Shown here piece by piece: positions 1-8,340 of a stretch of 64,000 nt of DNA. Below the pieces are notes generated by a model, which searched no databases, was not told the origin of the DNA, and saw nothing but the letters and a program-made list of their open reading frames with translations. The stretch's first letter is position 1. Each line of letters begins with the position of its first letter. The position numbers were made by a program, and so were the translations under genes. Origin of the DNA: JACDAN01 sp963721345 (GTDB lineage Bacteria > Actinomycetota > Thermoleophilia > Gaiellales > Gaiellaceae); NCBI GenBank assembly GCA_963721345.1, contig CAVRIT010000001.1, positions 124,001 through 188,000 on the forward strand, in the 5' to 3' direction.

Positions 1-24
1 ACGCGTATCCCGCTCTACACTTGA
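1..24 (+). other. Possible 3' tail of an upstream CDS
   Basis: The first 24 bases can be read as seven codons followed by TGA, ending 9 bases before infB. In many bacteria infB follows nusA and a ylxR-type gene, so this could be the end of such a gene. The piece is too short to identify. Confidence 0.25.
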
Positions 25-33
25 GGGCTGAAC

Positions 34-2007
34 ATGGCTGACCAAGGCAAAAAGCGACCGATCAGGCCTCGCCAGGCGCCCTCAGGGCGCCGCAAGCGGC
101 GCGTGGTGATCGACTCGCAGGCGAATCGCCCGCGTCCCGACGCGCGTCAGGCGCGCGAGCGCACGGACACTCGGCCGAAGCAGCCTCGCGAGATCGTCCA
201 GCCGACCGGCCCCGTCAAGGTTCAGTCGGGAGTCACGGTCAAGGAGCTCTCCGCCGCGCTGGGCAAGCCCGTCGCCGAGATCATCAAGATCATGATGGGC
301 CTGGGGGAGATGGTCACCATCACCCAGTCCCTCTCGGACGAGGCCGTGCAGCTGATCGCGACCGAGTTCAAGCGCGAGGTGACGATCAAGCACGCCGCCG
401 AGGAGGACGAGGAGCCCGAGAGCTTCGACGACCCGGAGGAGGCGCTGAAGCCGCGCCCGCCGGTCGTCACGATCATGGGCCACGTCGACCACGGGAAGAC
501 GACGCTCCTCGACGCGATCCGTGAGAGCGCGGTCGTCGAGACTGAGGCCGGCGGGATCACCCAGCACATCGGCGCCTATCAGGTCGAGCACAACGGCCGG
601 AAGCTGACCTTCCTGGACACGCCGGGCCACGAGGCGTTCACCGCCATGCGGGCCCGCGGCGCGAAGGTGACGGACATCGCGGTCCTGGTCGTGGCTGCCG
701 ACGACGGCGTGATGCCGCAGACGAAGGAGTCGATCTCCCACGCGCGTGCGGCGGAGGTTCCGATCGTGGTGGCCGTGAACAAGATCGACGTCCCCAACGC
801 CGACCCGAACCGGGTGCGCGGCGACCTGGCGGGAGAGGGCCTCCAACCCGAGGACTGGGGCGGCACGACGCAGTTCTCCGAGGTCTCGGCGAAGCAGAAG
901 CAGAACCTCGACGACCTGCTCGAGAAGGTGCTGCTCGTCGCCGACGCCGAGCTCGTGCTGACCTCCAACCCTTCGGCCGAGGCCTCCGGGCCGATCATCG
1001 AGTCCCGCCTCGACGTGGGCCGAGGTCCGGTGGCGACGCTGCTAGTCGCGCGCGGCACGCTCAAGGTCGGCGACGCGATCGTCGCCGGCGACGCGTGGGG
1101 GAGGGTCCGGGCGCTCTACGACTTCCGCGGCGAGAAGCTGGAGCAGGCCGGCCCGGGAGACCCTGTCGAGATCCTCGGCTTCGACCACCCGCCGCCTGCC
1201 GGTGAGCTCGGGCGGGTCGTGGAGAACGAGCGCGCGGCGCGTCAGTTCGCGCAGAGCCGCGGCGAGCGCCTGCGACGCGAGCAGCTGGCGGCGAGTACCG
1301 GGATCTCGCTCGAGAAGCTCTTCGCCCAGATGCAGGCTGGCGGCGTACAGGACCTCAACATCGTCCTCAAGGCCGACGTCGACGGCTCCGTCGAGGCCGC
1401 CGTCTCGGAACTCCAGAAGATTCAACACCCCGAGGTCGGCGTCCGCGTCATCCACCAGGGGGTAGGCGGCATCACCGAGGGAGACGTCAACCTCGCGGTG
1501 GCGTCGAACGCGCTCGTCGTCGGCTTCAACGTACGGCCGAACGCCGAGGCCAAGGCACTGGCCGACCGCGAGGAGGTCCAGATTCGTACCTATCGCGTGA
1601 TCTACCGGCTGACCGAGGACATCGAGCAGGCGCTCGTCGGGATGCTCAAGCCGATCACGACGGAGGAGACGGTCGGCGAGGCCGAGGTGCGCGCGCTGTT
1701 CCGCGTCTCGCGTCTCGGGACGATTGCCGGCTGCCACGTCACGAGCGGCGTCGTCCGGCGAAGCTCCCAGGTTCGGGTCGTCCGCGACGGCACGGTCATC
1801 TACGAGACCTCGATCGCCCAGCTCAAGCGGTTCAAGGACGACGTACGAGAGGTCGAGGCGGGCTTCGAGTGCGGCATCCTCCTCCAGGGCTTCAACGACG
1901 TGAAGGAGGGCGACGTGCTCGAGATGTTCGAGACACGCCAGGTCGACCGCACCGACCTCAGCTCGCCCGCGCCTGAGCCCGAGCCCGCAGCGACCGCAAG
2001 CGAGTAG
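34..2007 (+). CDS. infB: Translation initiation factor IF-2
   Basis: IF-2 is the GTPase that places initiator fMet-tRNA on the 30S subunit and promotes subunit joining. The 657-residue product has a basic N-terminus, an IF2_N-like segment (about residues 65-110), then the G domain with GHVDHGKT (residue 149 on), GGITQHIG, DTPGHE, NKID and SAK, followed by the beta-barrel and C-terminal fMet-tRNA-binding domains. It is shorter than most actinobacterial IF-2 proteins because the long Gly/Pro/Arg-rich N-terminal extension is missing. The ATG start is preceded by a GAGGG ribosome-binding site. It heads a tight operon with DUF503, rbfA, nrnA, truB and ribF, a common bacterial order around ribosome maturation. 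Confidence 0.97.
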   Translation: MADQGKKRPIRPRQAPSGRRKRRVVIDSQANRPRPDARQARERTDTRPKQPREIVQPTGPVKVQSGVTVKELSAALGKPVAEIIKIMMGLGEMVTITQSLSDEAVQLIATEFKREVTIKHAAEEDEEPESFDDPEEALKPRPPVVTIMGHVDHGKTTLLDAIRESAVVETEAGGITQHIGAYQVEHNGRKLTFLDTPGHEAFTAMRARGAKVTDIAVLVVAADDGVMPQTKESISHARAAEVPIVVAVNKIDVPNADPNRVRGDLAGEGLQPEDWGGTTQFSEVSAKQKQNLDDLLEKVLLVADAELVLTSNPSAEASGPIIESRLDVGRGPVATLLVARGTLKVGDAIVAGDAWGRVRALYDFRGEKLEQAGPGDPVEILGFDHPPPAGELGRVVENERAARQFAQSRGERLRREQLAASTGISLEKLFAQMQAGGVQDLNIVLKADVDGSVEAAVSELQKIQHPEVGVRVIHQGVGGITEGDVNLAVASNALVVGFNVRPNAEAKALADREEVQIRTYRVIYRLTEDIEQALVGMLKPITTEETVGEAEVRALFRVSRLGTIAGCHVTSGVVRRSSQVRVVRDGTVIYETSIAQLKRFKDDVREVEAGFECGILLQGFNDVKEGDVLEMFETRQVDRTDLSSPAPEPEPAATASE

Positions 2008-2011
2008 CGCA

Positions 2012-2311
2012 ATGGGCGCCGGCTGGGTCGGCATCCTCACCGTCGAGCTGCACTTCCCCGAAGCCGGGTCGCTGAAGGGCAAGCGCAAGTTCGTCAAGTC
2101 CGCGAAGGCGCAGCTGCAGAACCGCTTCGGCGCCGCCGTGGCGGAGGTCGACCATCACGAGCTCTGGCAGCGGAGCAGTCTTACGGTGGCGTGCGTCGCC
2201 CGGGAGCACCGCGAGGCCGAGCAGCTGCTCGATGAGGCGGTTCGGTATCTCAGCGGGCAGGAGTACGAGCTCGTGCGCGCAGAACGCGAGGTCGTGATGC
2301 CCGGTGAGTGA
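2012..2311 (+). CDS. DUF503 family protein
   Basis: This 99-residue protein has the DUF503 (YlxP-like) signature: an N-terminal strand GILTVELHFP, then SLKGKRKFVKS, then an alternating beta/alpha pattern with EVDHHELWQ. Members of the family sit between infB and rbfA in many Firmicutes and Actinobacteria, as here, and have been suggested to act in ribosome assembly; no enzymatic activity is established. It starts 4 bp after infB and overlaps rbfA by 8 bp, so translation is coupled. Confidence 0.88.
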   Translation: MGAGWVGILTVELHFPEAGSLKGKRKFVKSAKAQLQNRFGAAVAEVDHHELWQRSSLTVACVAREHREAEQLLDEAVRYLSGQEYELVRAEREVVMPGE

Positions 2312-2654
2312 CCGCATGCGCCGAGTCAACGCCGCCGTCCGCGACGTGCTGGCGGAGGCCGTCGGCGAGTTGAAGGACCCACGGATCGGCTTCGTCACGA
2401 TCACGAACGTCAAGACCTCGACCGACCTGCGCCATGCCGTTGTCTACGTCAGCGTGTTCGGCTCCGAGAAGAAGCGGGATGCGACGCTCGAGGGGCTCGC
2501 GGCGGCGCACGGCGTCCTGCAGGCTCGGATCGCGAAGGAGCTCAGGCTGAAGCGGACCCCGCAGCTGGCATTCGAATACGATGAATCGGTCGAGCGCGGC
2601 GTCCGGATGTCACACCTGATCGATGAGCTCGCCCCAGGCCCAGACGACGAATGA
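2304..2654 (+). CDS. rbfA: 30S ribosome-binding factor RbfA
   Basis: RbfA is a cold-shock-linked assembly factor that binds the 30S subunit near helix 1 of 16S rRNA during late maturation. The 116-residue product has the usual RbfA length and KH-like fold sequence: RMRRVNAAVRDVLAEAV at the N-terminus, then LKDPRIGFVTITNVKTS and a conserved AVVYVSVFG strand. It begins GTG inside the end of the DUF503 gene and its own end is overlapped by nrnA by 32 bp. The infB-DUF503-rbfA-nrnA-truB order supports the call. Confidence 0.94.
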   Translation: MSDRMRRVNAAVRDVLAEAVGELKDPRIGFVTITNVKTSTDLRHAVVYVSVFGSEKKRDATLEGLAAAHGVLQARIAKELRLKRTPQLAFEYDESVERGVRMSHLIDELAPGPDDE

Positions 2655-3639
2655 CCTGGCCGCCGTTGCGGATGCTCTCCGCACGCACGACCGCTTCCTG
2701 CTGATCACGCACGAGAATCCCGACGGGGACGCGCTGGGCTCGATCCTCGGCGCGAAGTTCGCGCTCGATGCGCTCGGCAAGGACTCCGTGATGTTTCTCT
2801 CGGGCGCCGCGCCCCTGCCGGCGGAGTACACGTTCATGCCACTGGAGGGCCTGCAGCGCCAACTCCCGCCGGATGTCTCCGAGCGGGTCGTCTTCGCGCT
2901 CGACTGCGCCAACGAGAGCCGGCTGGGGGAGGGTCAGGCGGCGCTGGAAGCCGCGCCGTTCGTGATCAACGTCGACCACCACCACGACAACTCCCGCTTC
3001 GGGTCGGTCAACCTCGTCGTCGCGGATGCCTCGTCGACGGGTGAGATCGTCCGCGACCTGGTTCGGGAGCTCGGAATCGAGTTGACGCCGGAGCTTGCCG
3101 AGGCGCTCTACATCGCGCTCGTCACGGACACCGGGCGCTTCCAGTACGCGAACACCACGCCGAAGGCGCTGCGGCTCGCCGCGGAGCTGGTGGAGGCGGG
3201 CGCCGACGTCCACCGCGTCTTCCAGAGCGTCTACGAGACCGTGCAGCTGGCGAAGCTGAAGCTCCTCGCCCGGGCGCTCGAGCGGACGCAGGTCTACGAA
3301 GGCGGCGGCGTGGTCGTCTCGTACCTGCTCAAGACCGACTTCGCGGAAGTCGGCGCCGCCGAGCCGTACTCCGAGGGGATCATCGACTTCCTGCGGGCCG
3401 TCGAGGGCGCCGAGCTCGCGGCGCTGATCCGCGAGCCACCCGCGCCCGGTCGTCCCGCACGGCGGATCAGCCTCCGCTCGAGCTCGGACGAGCTCGACGT
3501 CTCGGCGATCGCGCGCGCCTCCGGTGACGGCGGCGGTCACCGGCAAGCTGCGGGCTTCTCGTCTCAGCTGGAGATTTCCGAGATCGTCGAGTTCATCCGG
3601 CAGGAGTACGCGAAGGCCCGTGCGGCGCGGGTCGCTTGA
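2623..3639 (+). CDS. nrnA: DHH-family bifunctional nanoRNase / pAp phosphatase (NrnA-like)
   Basis: NrnA-type DHH phosphoesterases degrade 2-5 nt RNA fragments and dephosphorylate 3'-phosphoadenosine 5'-phosphate. The 338-residue protein shows HENPDGDALGS (metal-binding DxD) near residue 30, FALDCAN, the VDHHHDN DHH motif near residue 113, and the DHHA1 substrate-binding loop GDGGGHRQAAGF near the C-terminus. All metal ligands expected for the family appear present. The ATG at 2623 lies within rbfA, and the 3' end overlaps truB by 20 bp. Because nanoRNases also finish degradation of pGpG, this gene could serve the c-di-GMP proteins elsewhere in the window; that link is inference. Confidence 0.92.
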   Translation: MSSPQAQTTNDLAAVADALRTHDRFLLITHENPDGDALGSILGAKFALDALGKDSVMFLSGAAPLPAEYTFMPLEGLQRQLPPDVSERVVFALDCANESRLGEGQAALEAAPFVINVDHHHDNSRFGSVNLVVADASSTGEIVRDLVRELGIELTPELAEALYIALVTDTGRFQYANTTPKALRLAAELVEAGADVHRVFQSVYETVQLAKLKLLARALERTQVYEGGGVVVSYLLKTDFAEVGAAEPYSEGIIDFLRAVEGAELAALIREPPAPGRPARRISLRSSSDELDVSAIARASGDGGGHRQAAGFSSQLEISEIVEFIRQEYAKARAARVA

Positions 3640-4273
3640 TCCTTCCGGGCTCGTCCTCGTGGACAAGCCGGCCGGTCCCTCGTCCTTCGCGATCGTCCGC
3701 GACCTGCGCCGGCGAACCGGCGCGCGCGCAGGGCACGCCGGGACGCTCGATCCGTTCGCGACGGGTCTCCTCCTGGTGCTGCTGGGCCGGGACACGAAGC
3801 TCGCGGAGCGCTTCGTACGGCTCGACAAGCGCTACGTGACCGAGATCGACCTCACGAGCCGGACCAGCACCGGCGACCGGGAGGGGGATTCGATCGACGA
3901 GCACGAGCCGCCCTCGCACGAGCAGCTCGAAAAGCTGCTGGCGCGGTTTCGCGGCGAGGTCGAGCTCCGCGTGCCCGCCGCGTCGGCGATCAAGATCGGC
4001 GGCGAGCGCGCGTACCGGCTCCACCGCCGCGGCGAGGCGCCCGAGATGCCGATCCGGCGGTCGACCGTGCACTCCCTCGAGCTCGAGGACTACGACGGCA
4101 GGGTCGCGACGCTCGACCTGCTCGTCGGGTCGGGCACGTACATCCGCTCGATCGCCGACGAGCTGGGTGGGCATTGCCGCACGCTTCGCCGGACGGAGGT
4201 CGGGCCGTTCAGCGTCGAGGACGCGGACCCGACGCGGATCATCCCGGCCGATGAGGCTCTCGCGGCACTGTGA
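3620..4273 (+). CDS. truB: tRNA pseudouridine(55) synthase TruB
   Basis: TruB isomerises U55 in the T-loop of tRNAs. The protein has the family start GLVLVDKPAGPSSF, the catalytic-Asp motif GHAGTLDPFATG, the KRYVTEI strand and the RVPAASAIKIGGERAY region, followed by GTYIRSIADELG. I chose GTG 3620, giving 217 residues, because it places the conserved VDKPAG segment about 12 residues from the start. An upstream start at 3524 is possible in the same frame but would encode extra residues that overlap nrnA and look unlike TruB. The product is shorter than the E. coli enzyme and lacks a clear PUA domain. Its TGA overlaps the GTG of ribF (GTGA). Confidence 0.92.
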   Translation: MRRGSLDPSGLVLVDKPAGPSSFAIVRDLRRRTGARAGHAGTLDPFATGLLLVLLGRDTKLAERFVRLDKRYVTEIDLTSRTSTGDREGDSIDEHEPPSHEQLEKLLARFRGEVELRVPAASAIKIGGERAYRLHRRGEAPEMPIRRSTVHSLELEDYDGRVATLDLLVGSGTYIRSIADELGGHCRTLRRTEVGPFSVEDADPTRIIPADEALAAL

Positions 4274-5103
4274 CCGGAAAGGCCGTCGCGCTCGGAACGT
4301 TCGACGGCGTCCACCGTGGACACCGTCGCGTAATCGAGGCCGCGCAGGCATCCGGGCTGCCGACAACGGTCGTCACCTTCGATCCCCATCCGCGGATCGC
4401 GCTCGGCCATCACGTCGAGCTCCTCACGACGCTCGATCGACGGCTGGAGCTGCTCGAGGAAGCGGGCGTCGACCACGTCCACGTGGTGCCGTTCACCCCC
4501 GACCTCGCACTGGCCACGCCGGAGGAGTTCGCGGACTCGGTGCTTCGCCCGCTCGGCACAAAGGTGGTCGCCGGGGGCGAGGACCTGCGCTTCGGGCGAG
4601 GCCGCAGCGGCGACCTCGACACCCTGGAAGGTCTCGGCTTCGACGTTCGCAGGGTGCCGCTCGTCGACGGCGTGTCATCGAGCCGCGTTCGGCAGCTCCT
4701 TCGCGCGGGTGAGATCGAGGGCGCCGCGGGTCTGCTCGGGCGACCGCCGGAGGTCGAGGGCACCGTCGTGGCGGGCGATGCCCGTGGAGGAACGCTGGGC
4801 TTTCCGACGGCAAACCTCGCAGTGCCGGGCGGCCTGCTCGTTCCGGCGTTCGGGATCTACGCGGGGGAGGCGAACGGCAACCGCGCGGCGATCTCGATCG
4901 GCGTGAACCCGCATTACGGAGGCGTCGAACGCCGCGTGGAGGCGTTCCTGCTCGACTTCGCCGGCGATCTGTACGGGAACCGCCTGGTCCTGCAGCTGTG
5001 GCAGCGCCTGCGGGACGAACGGGCCTTTTCCTCCGAGCAGGATCTGATCGACGAGATCGCGAGGGACGTCGCAGCGACCCGCGTAGCCGTGAAGCCCCTG
5101 TAA
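4270..5103 (+). CDS. ribF: Bifunctional riboflavin kinase / FAD synthetase
   Basis: RibF phosphorylates riboflavin to FMN and adenylylates FMN to FAD. The N-terminal nucleotidyltransferase half carries ALGTFDGVHRGH (HxGH-type) and the SSSRVRQLL motif; the C-terminal kinase half carries GGTLGFPTANL, GIYAGEA and the INPHYGG-like NPHYGG motif with DLYGN. The length of 277 residues is slightly short of the usual 300-330. The GTG start overlaps the truB stop by 4 bp. It closes the infB operon; truB-ribF adjacency is very common in bacteria. Confidence 0.95.
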   Translation: MTGKAVALGTFDGVHRGHRRVIEAAQASGLPTTVVTFDPHPRIALGHHVELLTTLDRRLELLEEAGVDHVHVVPFTPDLALATPEEFADSVLRPLGTKVVAGGEDLRFGRGRSGDLDTLEGLGFDVRRVPLVDGVSSSRVRQLLRAGEIEGAAGLLGRPPEVEGTVVAGDARGGTLGFPTANLAVPGGLLVPAFGIYAGEANGNRAAISIGVNPHYGGVERRVEAFLLDFAGDLYGNRLVLQLWQRLRDERAFSSEQDLIDEIARDVAATRVAVKPL

Positions 5104-5159
5104 GCGGTCTGTAAGACCTCTAAGGCCGACGCAAGTTTTCGCTATTTGCGGAGTCTTAT

Positions 5160-5396
5160 GTGGGTATGGGAGACGACATCGGTGGGGAGCCGCATCTCAT
5201 TTCGCGGATTCAACGTGTCCGCTGCCTCGAATGCGGCGTGGTCTACGTGAAGCCGTCCGGCGGGGGCACCGTCTCGGCAAACCCGGGCTGCCCTGAGTGC
5301 GGCTACGTCGGGTGGGTGAAGGACGGCGCGCCGGTCAAGCCAGGAGCGTTGCAGCTCCGCTTCGCCGGGGATCCCCGGCGGCGCCGGACCGGCTGA
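5160..5396 (+). CDS. Small zinc-ribbon protein, function unknown
   Basis: A 78-residue (or 76 if the in-frame ATG at 5166 is used) protein with two knuckles, RCLECG and GCPECG, spaced about 24 residues apart, as in zinc ribbons. The segment between them (VVYVKPSGGG) and the trailing YVGWV look like a conserved small actinobacterial protein, though I cannot name a family. It lies 56 bp after ribF and its last 62 bp overlap the convergent gamma-glutamyltransferase gene. A DNA-, RNA- or protein-binding role is only inferred from the zinc ribbon. Confidence 0.6.
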   Translation: MGMGDDIGGEPHLISRIQRVRCLECGVVYVKPSGGGTVSANPGCPECGYVGWVKDGAPVKPGALQLRFAGDPRRRRTG

Positions 5397-6684
5397 TGAG
5401 GCTGACGCCTCCGAAGTAGTGGTGACGCGCCGGCCACTCACGGAGCGTGAGGCCCGCGGCCCCGAGCTCTTCGAGCACCTGCTCGGAGAAGCCCGGCTCC
5501 AGGTGGACGAGGTCGCCGACCGGGTGGAGGCGGGCGCGGTCCACGGCATCTCCGGCGCTCAAGCCCTCGTCGAGGAGGCCGGCGAGCACCTGGACGAGGG
5601 CGCTGCGCAGCCGAGTTCCGCCCGCGGCTCCGATCCCGACCACTAGGCCCTCATCGTCCAGGCCGATGGTCGGCGACATCATGCTCGCCATCCGCTCGCC
5701 CGGCGCCAAATCGCCGGCAACGAGGAGGTCGGCTTCGCCGAGCATGCTGTTCAGGTGAAGGTCGAGGCCCGGAACCCAGTCGCCGGAGCCGAGGCCGAGG
5801 CTGGTCGTCAGCACGACCGCATTCCCGTCCCGGTCGACGGTGACCAGGTTCGTCGTATCGCCGTTCAGGTCAGGTCCGCGGAGCGCGAGCGCAATCCGAA
5901 CGGGGTCAGACCCCGTCAACGATTGAAGCGCCGGAAGCGGGCTGTTCAAGGCGGCTCGGCTGTAGAGGGTGACCCCGGCGTACTCGGCCGAAACCGGCTC
6001 GTCCCAGTGACTCTTGTAGCTGCGAAGGTCCTCCTCGGTCACGAGCCCGCCGCGCTCGTCGACGAGCCCAAGCAGCGCCTGCTCGAGCGACGGGCTTCGG
6101 CCGCCTTCCTCGGCGACGAGCTCGAGAGCGCGCACGAGCCCGGGCTGGTCCAGCCGCTCGCCGTCGGCGAGCAGCCGCCCGCCGGGCGAGTAGACCCGCG
6201 CGCCTGCGCCCATCGTCATCACCGGCGCGAGCATCTCGAGGCACGCGGCGTGGGCCGGCGTCATCGCCACGCCGTCCGTCGCGAGTCGGAGAGCAGGCTC
6301 CACCAGGCGCGCCCACGGGAGGGAGCCCCGCGCCTCCCACAACTCGCCCAGGCCGCGAACGACACCGGGCACCGCGCAGGAGCCGATTCCGACCGCGTAA
6401 TGGACGAGCTCGGCGCCGAACGGGACCTGGAGGTGCTCCAGCTCGACCTTGCGCCGCTCGGCGCCGAGCCCAGGCACGGCGCAGAAGAAGTCCAGCATCC
6501 GCACCTCGCCGTCCCAGTAGACCGCCGCATGGCCGCCGCCGAGGAGCCCCGTCATGACGGTCTCTGCGACGCATGACGCGAGCGAAGCGGCGATCGCGGC
6601 GTCGGCCGCGTTCCCGCCGTCCTCGAGGATCTCGATCCCCGCGGCGAGCGTCGCGGGGTGGCCGGCTGCGACGCCGGGCTTCAC
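5335..6684 (-). CDS. Gamma-glutamyltransferase family protein
   Basis: GGT-type Ntn hydrolases cleave gamma-glutamyl bonds (glutathione, poly-gamma-glutamate) after self-cleavage before a Thr. The protein has the N-terminal GGNAADAAIA motif, GGGHAAVYWDG, the predicted processing site DTTNLVTVD with Thr about residue 277, DGNAVVLTTSLG, and MMSPTI...GAAGGTRLRSA near the C-terminus. The GTG start at 6684 overlaps the serine-hydrolase stop by 4 bp, giving 449 residues, shorter than secreted GGTs (about 550), and no signal peptide is visible, so it is probably cytoplasmic. Substrate is unknown. A much longer in-frame reading upstream runs through the serine-hydrolase gene and was discarded. Confidence 0.88.
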   Translation of the reverse strand: MKPGVAAGHPATLAAGIEILEDGGNAADAAIAASLASCVAETVMTGLLGGGHAAVYWDGEVRMLDFFCAVPGLGAERRKVELEHLQVPFGAELVHYAVGIGSCAVPGVVRGLGELWEARGSLPWARLVEPALRLATDGVAMTPAHAACLEMLAPVMTMGAGARVYSPGGRLLADGERLDQPGLVRALELVAEEGGRSPSLEQALLGLVDERGGLVTEEDLRSYKSHWDEPVSAEYAGVTLYSRAALNSPLPALQSLTGSDPVRIALALRGPDLNGDTTNLVTVDRDGNAVVLTTSLGLGSGDWVPGLDLHLNSMLGEADLLVAGDLAPGERMASMMSPTIGLDDEGLVVGIGAAGGTRLRSALVQVLAGLLDEGLSAGDAVDRARLHPVGDLVHLEPGFSEQVLEELGAAGLTLREWPARHHYFGGVSLISRSGAAGDPRRSGAATLLA

Positions 6685-7877
6685 GAGACGCGCTGGGACA
6701 AGACGCCGAGCGAAAGGAGCCCGTCGCGCGGAAAGCCGAAGATCTCGCCGCGCCACTCGCCGTCCACGACCTCGAACTCGCGTCGCCCGACGGGACGTCC
6801 GACCATCGGCGGGAACCTCGTGATCTCGCGTGTGAGCGGGTTGCGCTCGCTGGACGTGAGCCGGAGGTGGCGCCCTGCGGGCTCGACGAGCGTCCGCAGC
6901 CCCGGGGCCTCGTAGCGCCCGGCCAACGCCTCCAGCACGTCCGGCTCCAGCGAGACCTCTGGGCGAGGGCTGTACGAGAGCCCGAGCAGGTCCAGGACGT
7001 CGCGGATCGCAGTCTTCCCCCGGGCCGAGTTGGTGAGCGCTGCGAACGCAAGCTGCTCCCCAGGAACGAGCATGAGCAGCGACTGGTAGCCCCCGACGGA
7101 GCCGGCGTGCTCGACGCAGGGTCGTCCCGCGCGCTCCGTCAGAAACCATCCGAGTCCGTGCCGGACTCCCGGCGGTGCGGAGGCCGGCCGCTGGAGCTCG
7201 TCGATCGAGCCGGGCGTCAGCGGCCCGGGGCCGCCGAGGTGATGGGTCGCAAACCGCAACAGGTCGTCCACGGTCGACCAGAGCCCGCCCGACGGCCAAC
7301 GCGCTTGCGGGTACTCGGGATCCGCGGGGCGATGCTCGGCGCTCCCGGGCGCCGCCTGATAGTGGCCGGGGACGCCGTCAGTCGCCTCGAAGCCAGTCGC
7401 CGCGAGCCCCAGCGGATCGAGCACCCGTGACCGCATCGCGTCTTCAAACGTCATGCCTGCGGCATGCGCAATCGCGGCGCCGACCAGCCAGAACCCTGCG
7501 TTCGAATAGGAAAAGAGCTCGCCGGGCCGGAGCCCGTCGAGCAACTCCGGCCGCTCGCAGGCAAGCCCGCCTTGGTGGCTGAGCAGTTGCCGGATCGTTG
7601 CCTCGGTGCTCGTTGCGGCAGGCGGTTCGTCCAGGTCGAGCAGCTCGTCCTGGGCCAGCGACAGCACGAGCGTCGCCACGAACGGCTTCGTGAGCGAGGC
7701 GATGCGGAAGACATCGTCCGGCGAAACCGGAGCATCGCCGCCCACCTCGCCGACACCGGTGGCTGCGGTCACGACCTCGCCGTCCCGCAGCAGCCCGATC
7801 GCCATCCCGGGCACGCTCCAGCGCTCGCAAGCCGTGCCGGCCCAAGCCGCCAGCTGTTCGCTCGAAACCGGCTCCAT
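6681..7877 (-). CDS. Serine hydrolase, beta-lactamase / PBP4-like family
   Basis: This 398-residue protein belongs to the class C beta-lactamase/D-aminopeptidase-like family (COG1680). It shows SLTK (Ser61, Lys64), the YSN motif in FSYSNAGFWLVG and the HAGSVGGYQS motif near residue 265 corresponding to the KTG/HxG triad. A C-terminal beta-barrel-like extension follows. No signal peptide is seen, suggesting a cytoplasmic esterase or D-peptide hydrolase rather than a secreted beta-lactamase. It is coupled to the gamma-glutamyltransferase downstream, hinting at joint processing of unusual peptides or amides; this is inference. The divergent neighbour is rpsO. Confidence 0.85.
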   Translation of the reverse strand: MEPVSSEQLAAWAGTACERWSVPGMAIGLLRDGEVVTAATGVGEVGGDAPVSPDDVFRIASLTKPFVATLVLSLAQDELLDLDEPPAATSTEATIRQLLSHQGGLACERPELLDGLRPGELFSYSNAGFWLVGAAIAHAAGMTFEDAMRSRVLDPLGLAATGFEATDGVPGHYQAAPGSAEHRPADPEYPQARWPSGGLWSTVDDLLRFATHHLGGPGPLTPGSIDELQRPASAPPGVRHGLGWFLTERAGRPCVEHAGSVGGYQSLLMLVPGEQLAFAALTNSARGKTAIRDVLDLLGLSYSPRPEVSLEPDVLEALAGRYEAPGLRTLVEPAGRHLRLTSSERNPLTREITRFPPMVGRPVGRREFEVVDGEWRGEIFGFPRDGLLSLGVLSQRVS

Positions 7878-7976
7878 CAGGCGGCTGCTACCCTACCCGC
7901 GCCCGTAGACCCGGCTGTGCACGCCGCTTCCGCGTGTGACGGCGGGGACTACGGATTCGTTGTAGATAGGAGGCTC

Positions 7977-8246
7977 ATGACCCTCAGCAAGGAAGCGAAG
8001 CAGGAGATCATCGGCCAGCACGGCGCCTCGGGCGCCGACACCGGCTCGGCCAAGGTGCAGATCGCGCTACTCAGTGCGCGCATCAACGAGCTGACCGAGC
8101 ATTTGCGCACCCACGCGAAGGATCACTACTCGCGCCGGGGGCTGCTGAAGCTCGTCGGCCGCCGTCGCCGGCTGCTGAACTACCTGCAGCGCAAGGATTT
8201 GGAGGGCTATCGAGCCCTGATCAAGGAGCTGGGCCTGCGTAGATAA
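7977..8246 (+). CDS. rpsO: 30S ribosomal protein S15
   Basis: S15 binds the central domain of 16S rRNA. The 89-residue product matches the universal S15 pattern: KQEIIGQHG, DTGSAKVQIALLSARI, LTEHLRTHAKDHYSRRGLL and the final RRRRLLNYL...LIKELGLRR. ATG 7977 is chosen because it follows a strong AGGAGG site by 4 bases and gives the standard length. It is followed by pnp, the classical rpsO-pnp order. Confidence 0.97.
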   Translation: MTLSKEAKQEIIGQHGASGADTGSAKVQIALLSARINELTEHLRTHAKDHYSRRGLLKLVGRRRRLLNYLQRKDLEGYRALIKELGLRR

Positions 8247-8266
8247 CGGGAGGCCCGAAGCAGGGG

Positions 8267-8340
8267 GGTGGAAGTTTGAGCGAGGGCCTAGAGGAGGCTC
8301 TGACTCAAACCTCCACTCTCCACGAAGAAGTGGAGGAACG
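8267..8340 (+). promoter_or_regulatory. Structured pnp leader with alternative hairpins masking the RBS
   Basis: The 94-base rpsO-pnp spacer holds two mutually exclusive stems. GTGGAAGTTTGAG (8268-8280) can pair with CTCAAACCTCCAC (8304-8316), one mismatch, enclosing a small inner stem (8283-8301). Alternatively CCTCCAC (8310-8316) pairs with GTGGAGG (8330-8336), which contains the pnp Shine-Dalgarno. The element CCTCCAC is shared, so the first fold would free the RBS and the second would hide it. A conserved actino-pnp leader RNA has been described in Actinobacteria; whether this is a member needs a covariance-model search. Confidence 0.65.

Noticed and set aside
82..2413. Long minus-strand reading frames opposite infB, DUF503 and rbfA
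   Set aside because: They are antisense frames of a high-GC coding region, rich in Arg/Asp/Leu with no family motifs, and overlap confidently assigned genes.
5120..5160. Terminator after ribF
   Set aside because: No convincing stem was found in the 56-bp gap.
7501..7510. tRNA T-loop-like sequence TTCGAAT
   Set aside because: It lies inside the serine-hydrolase gene and no cloverleaf can be formed around it.
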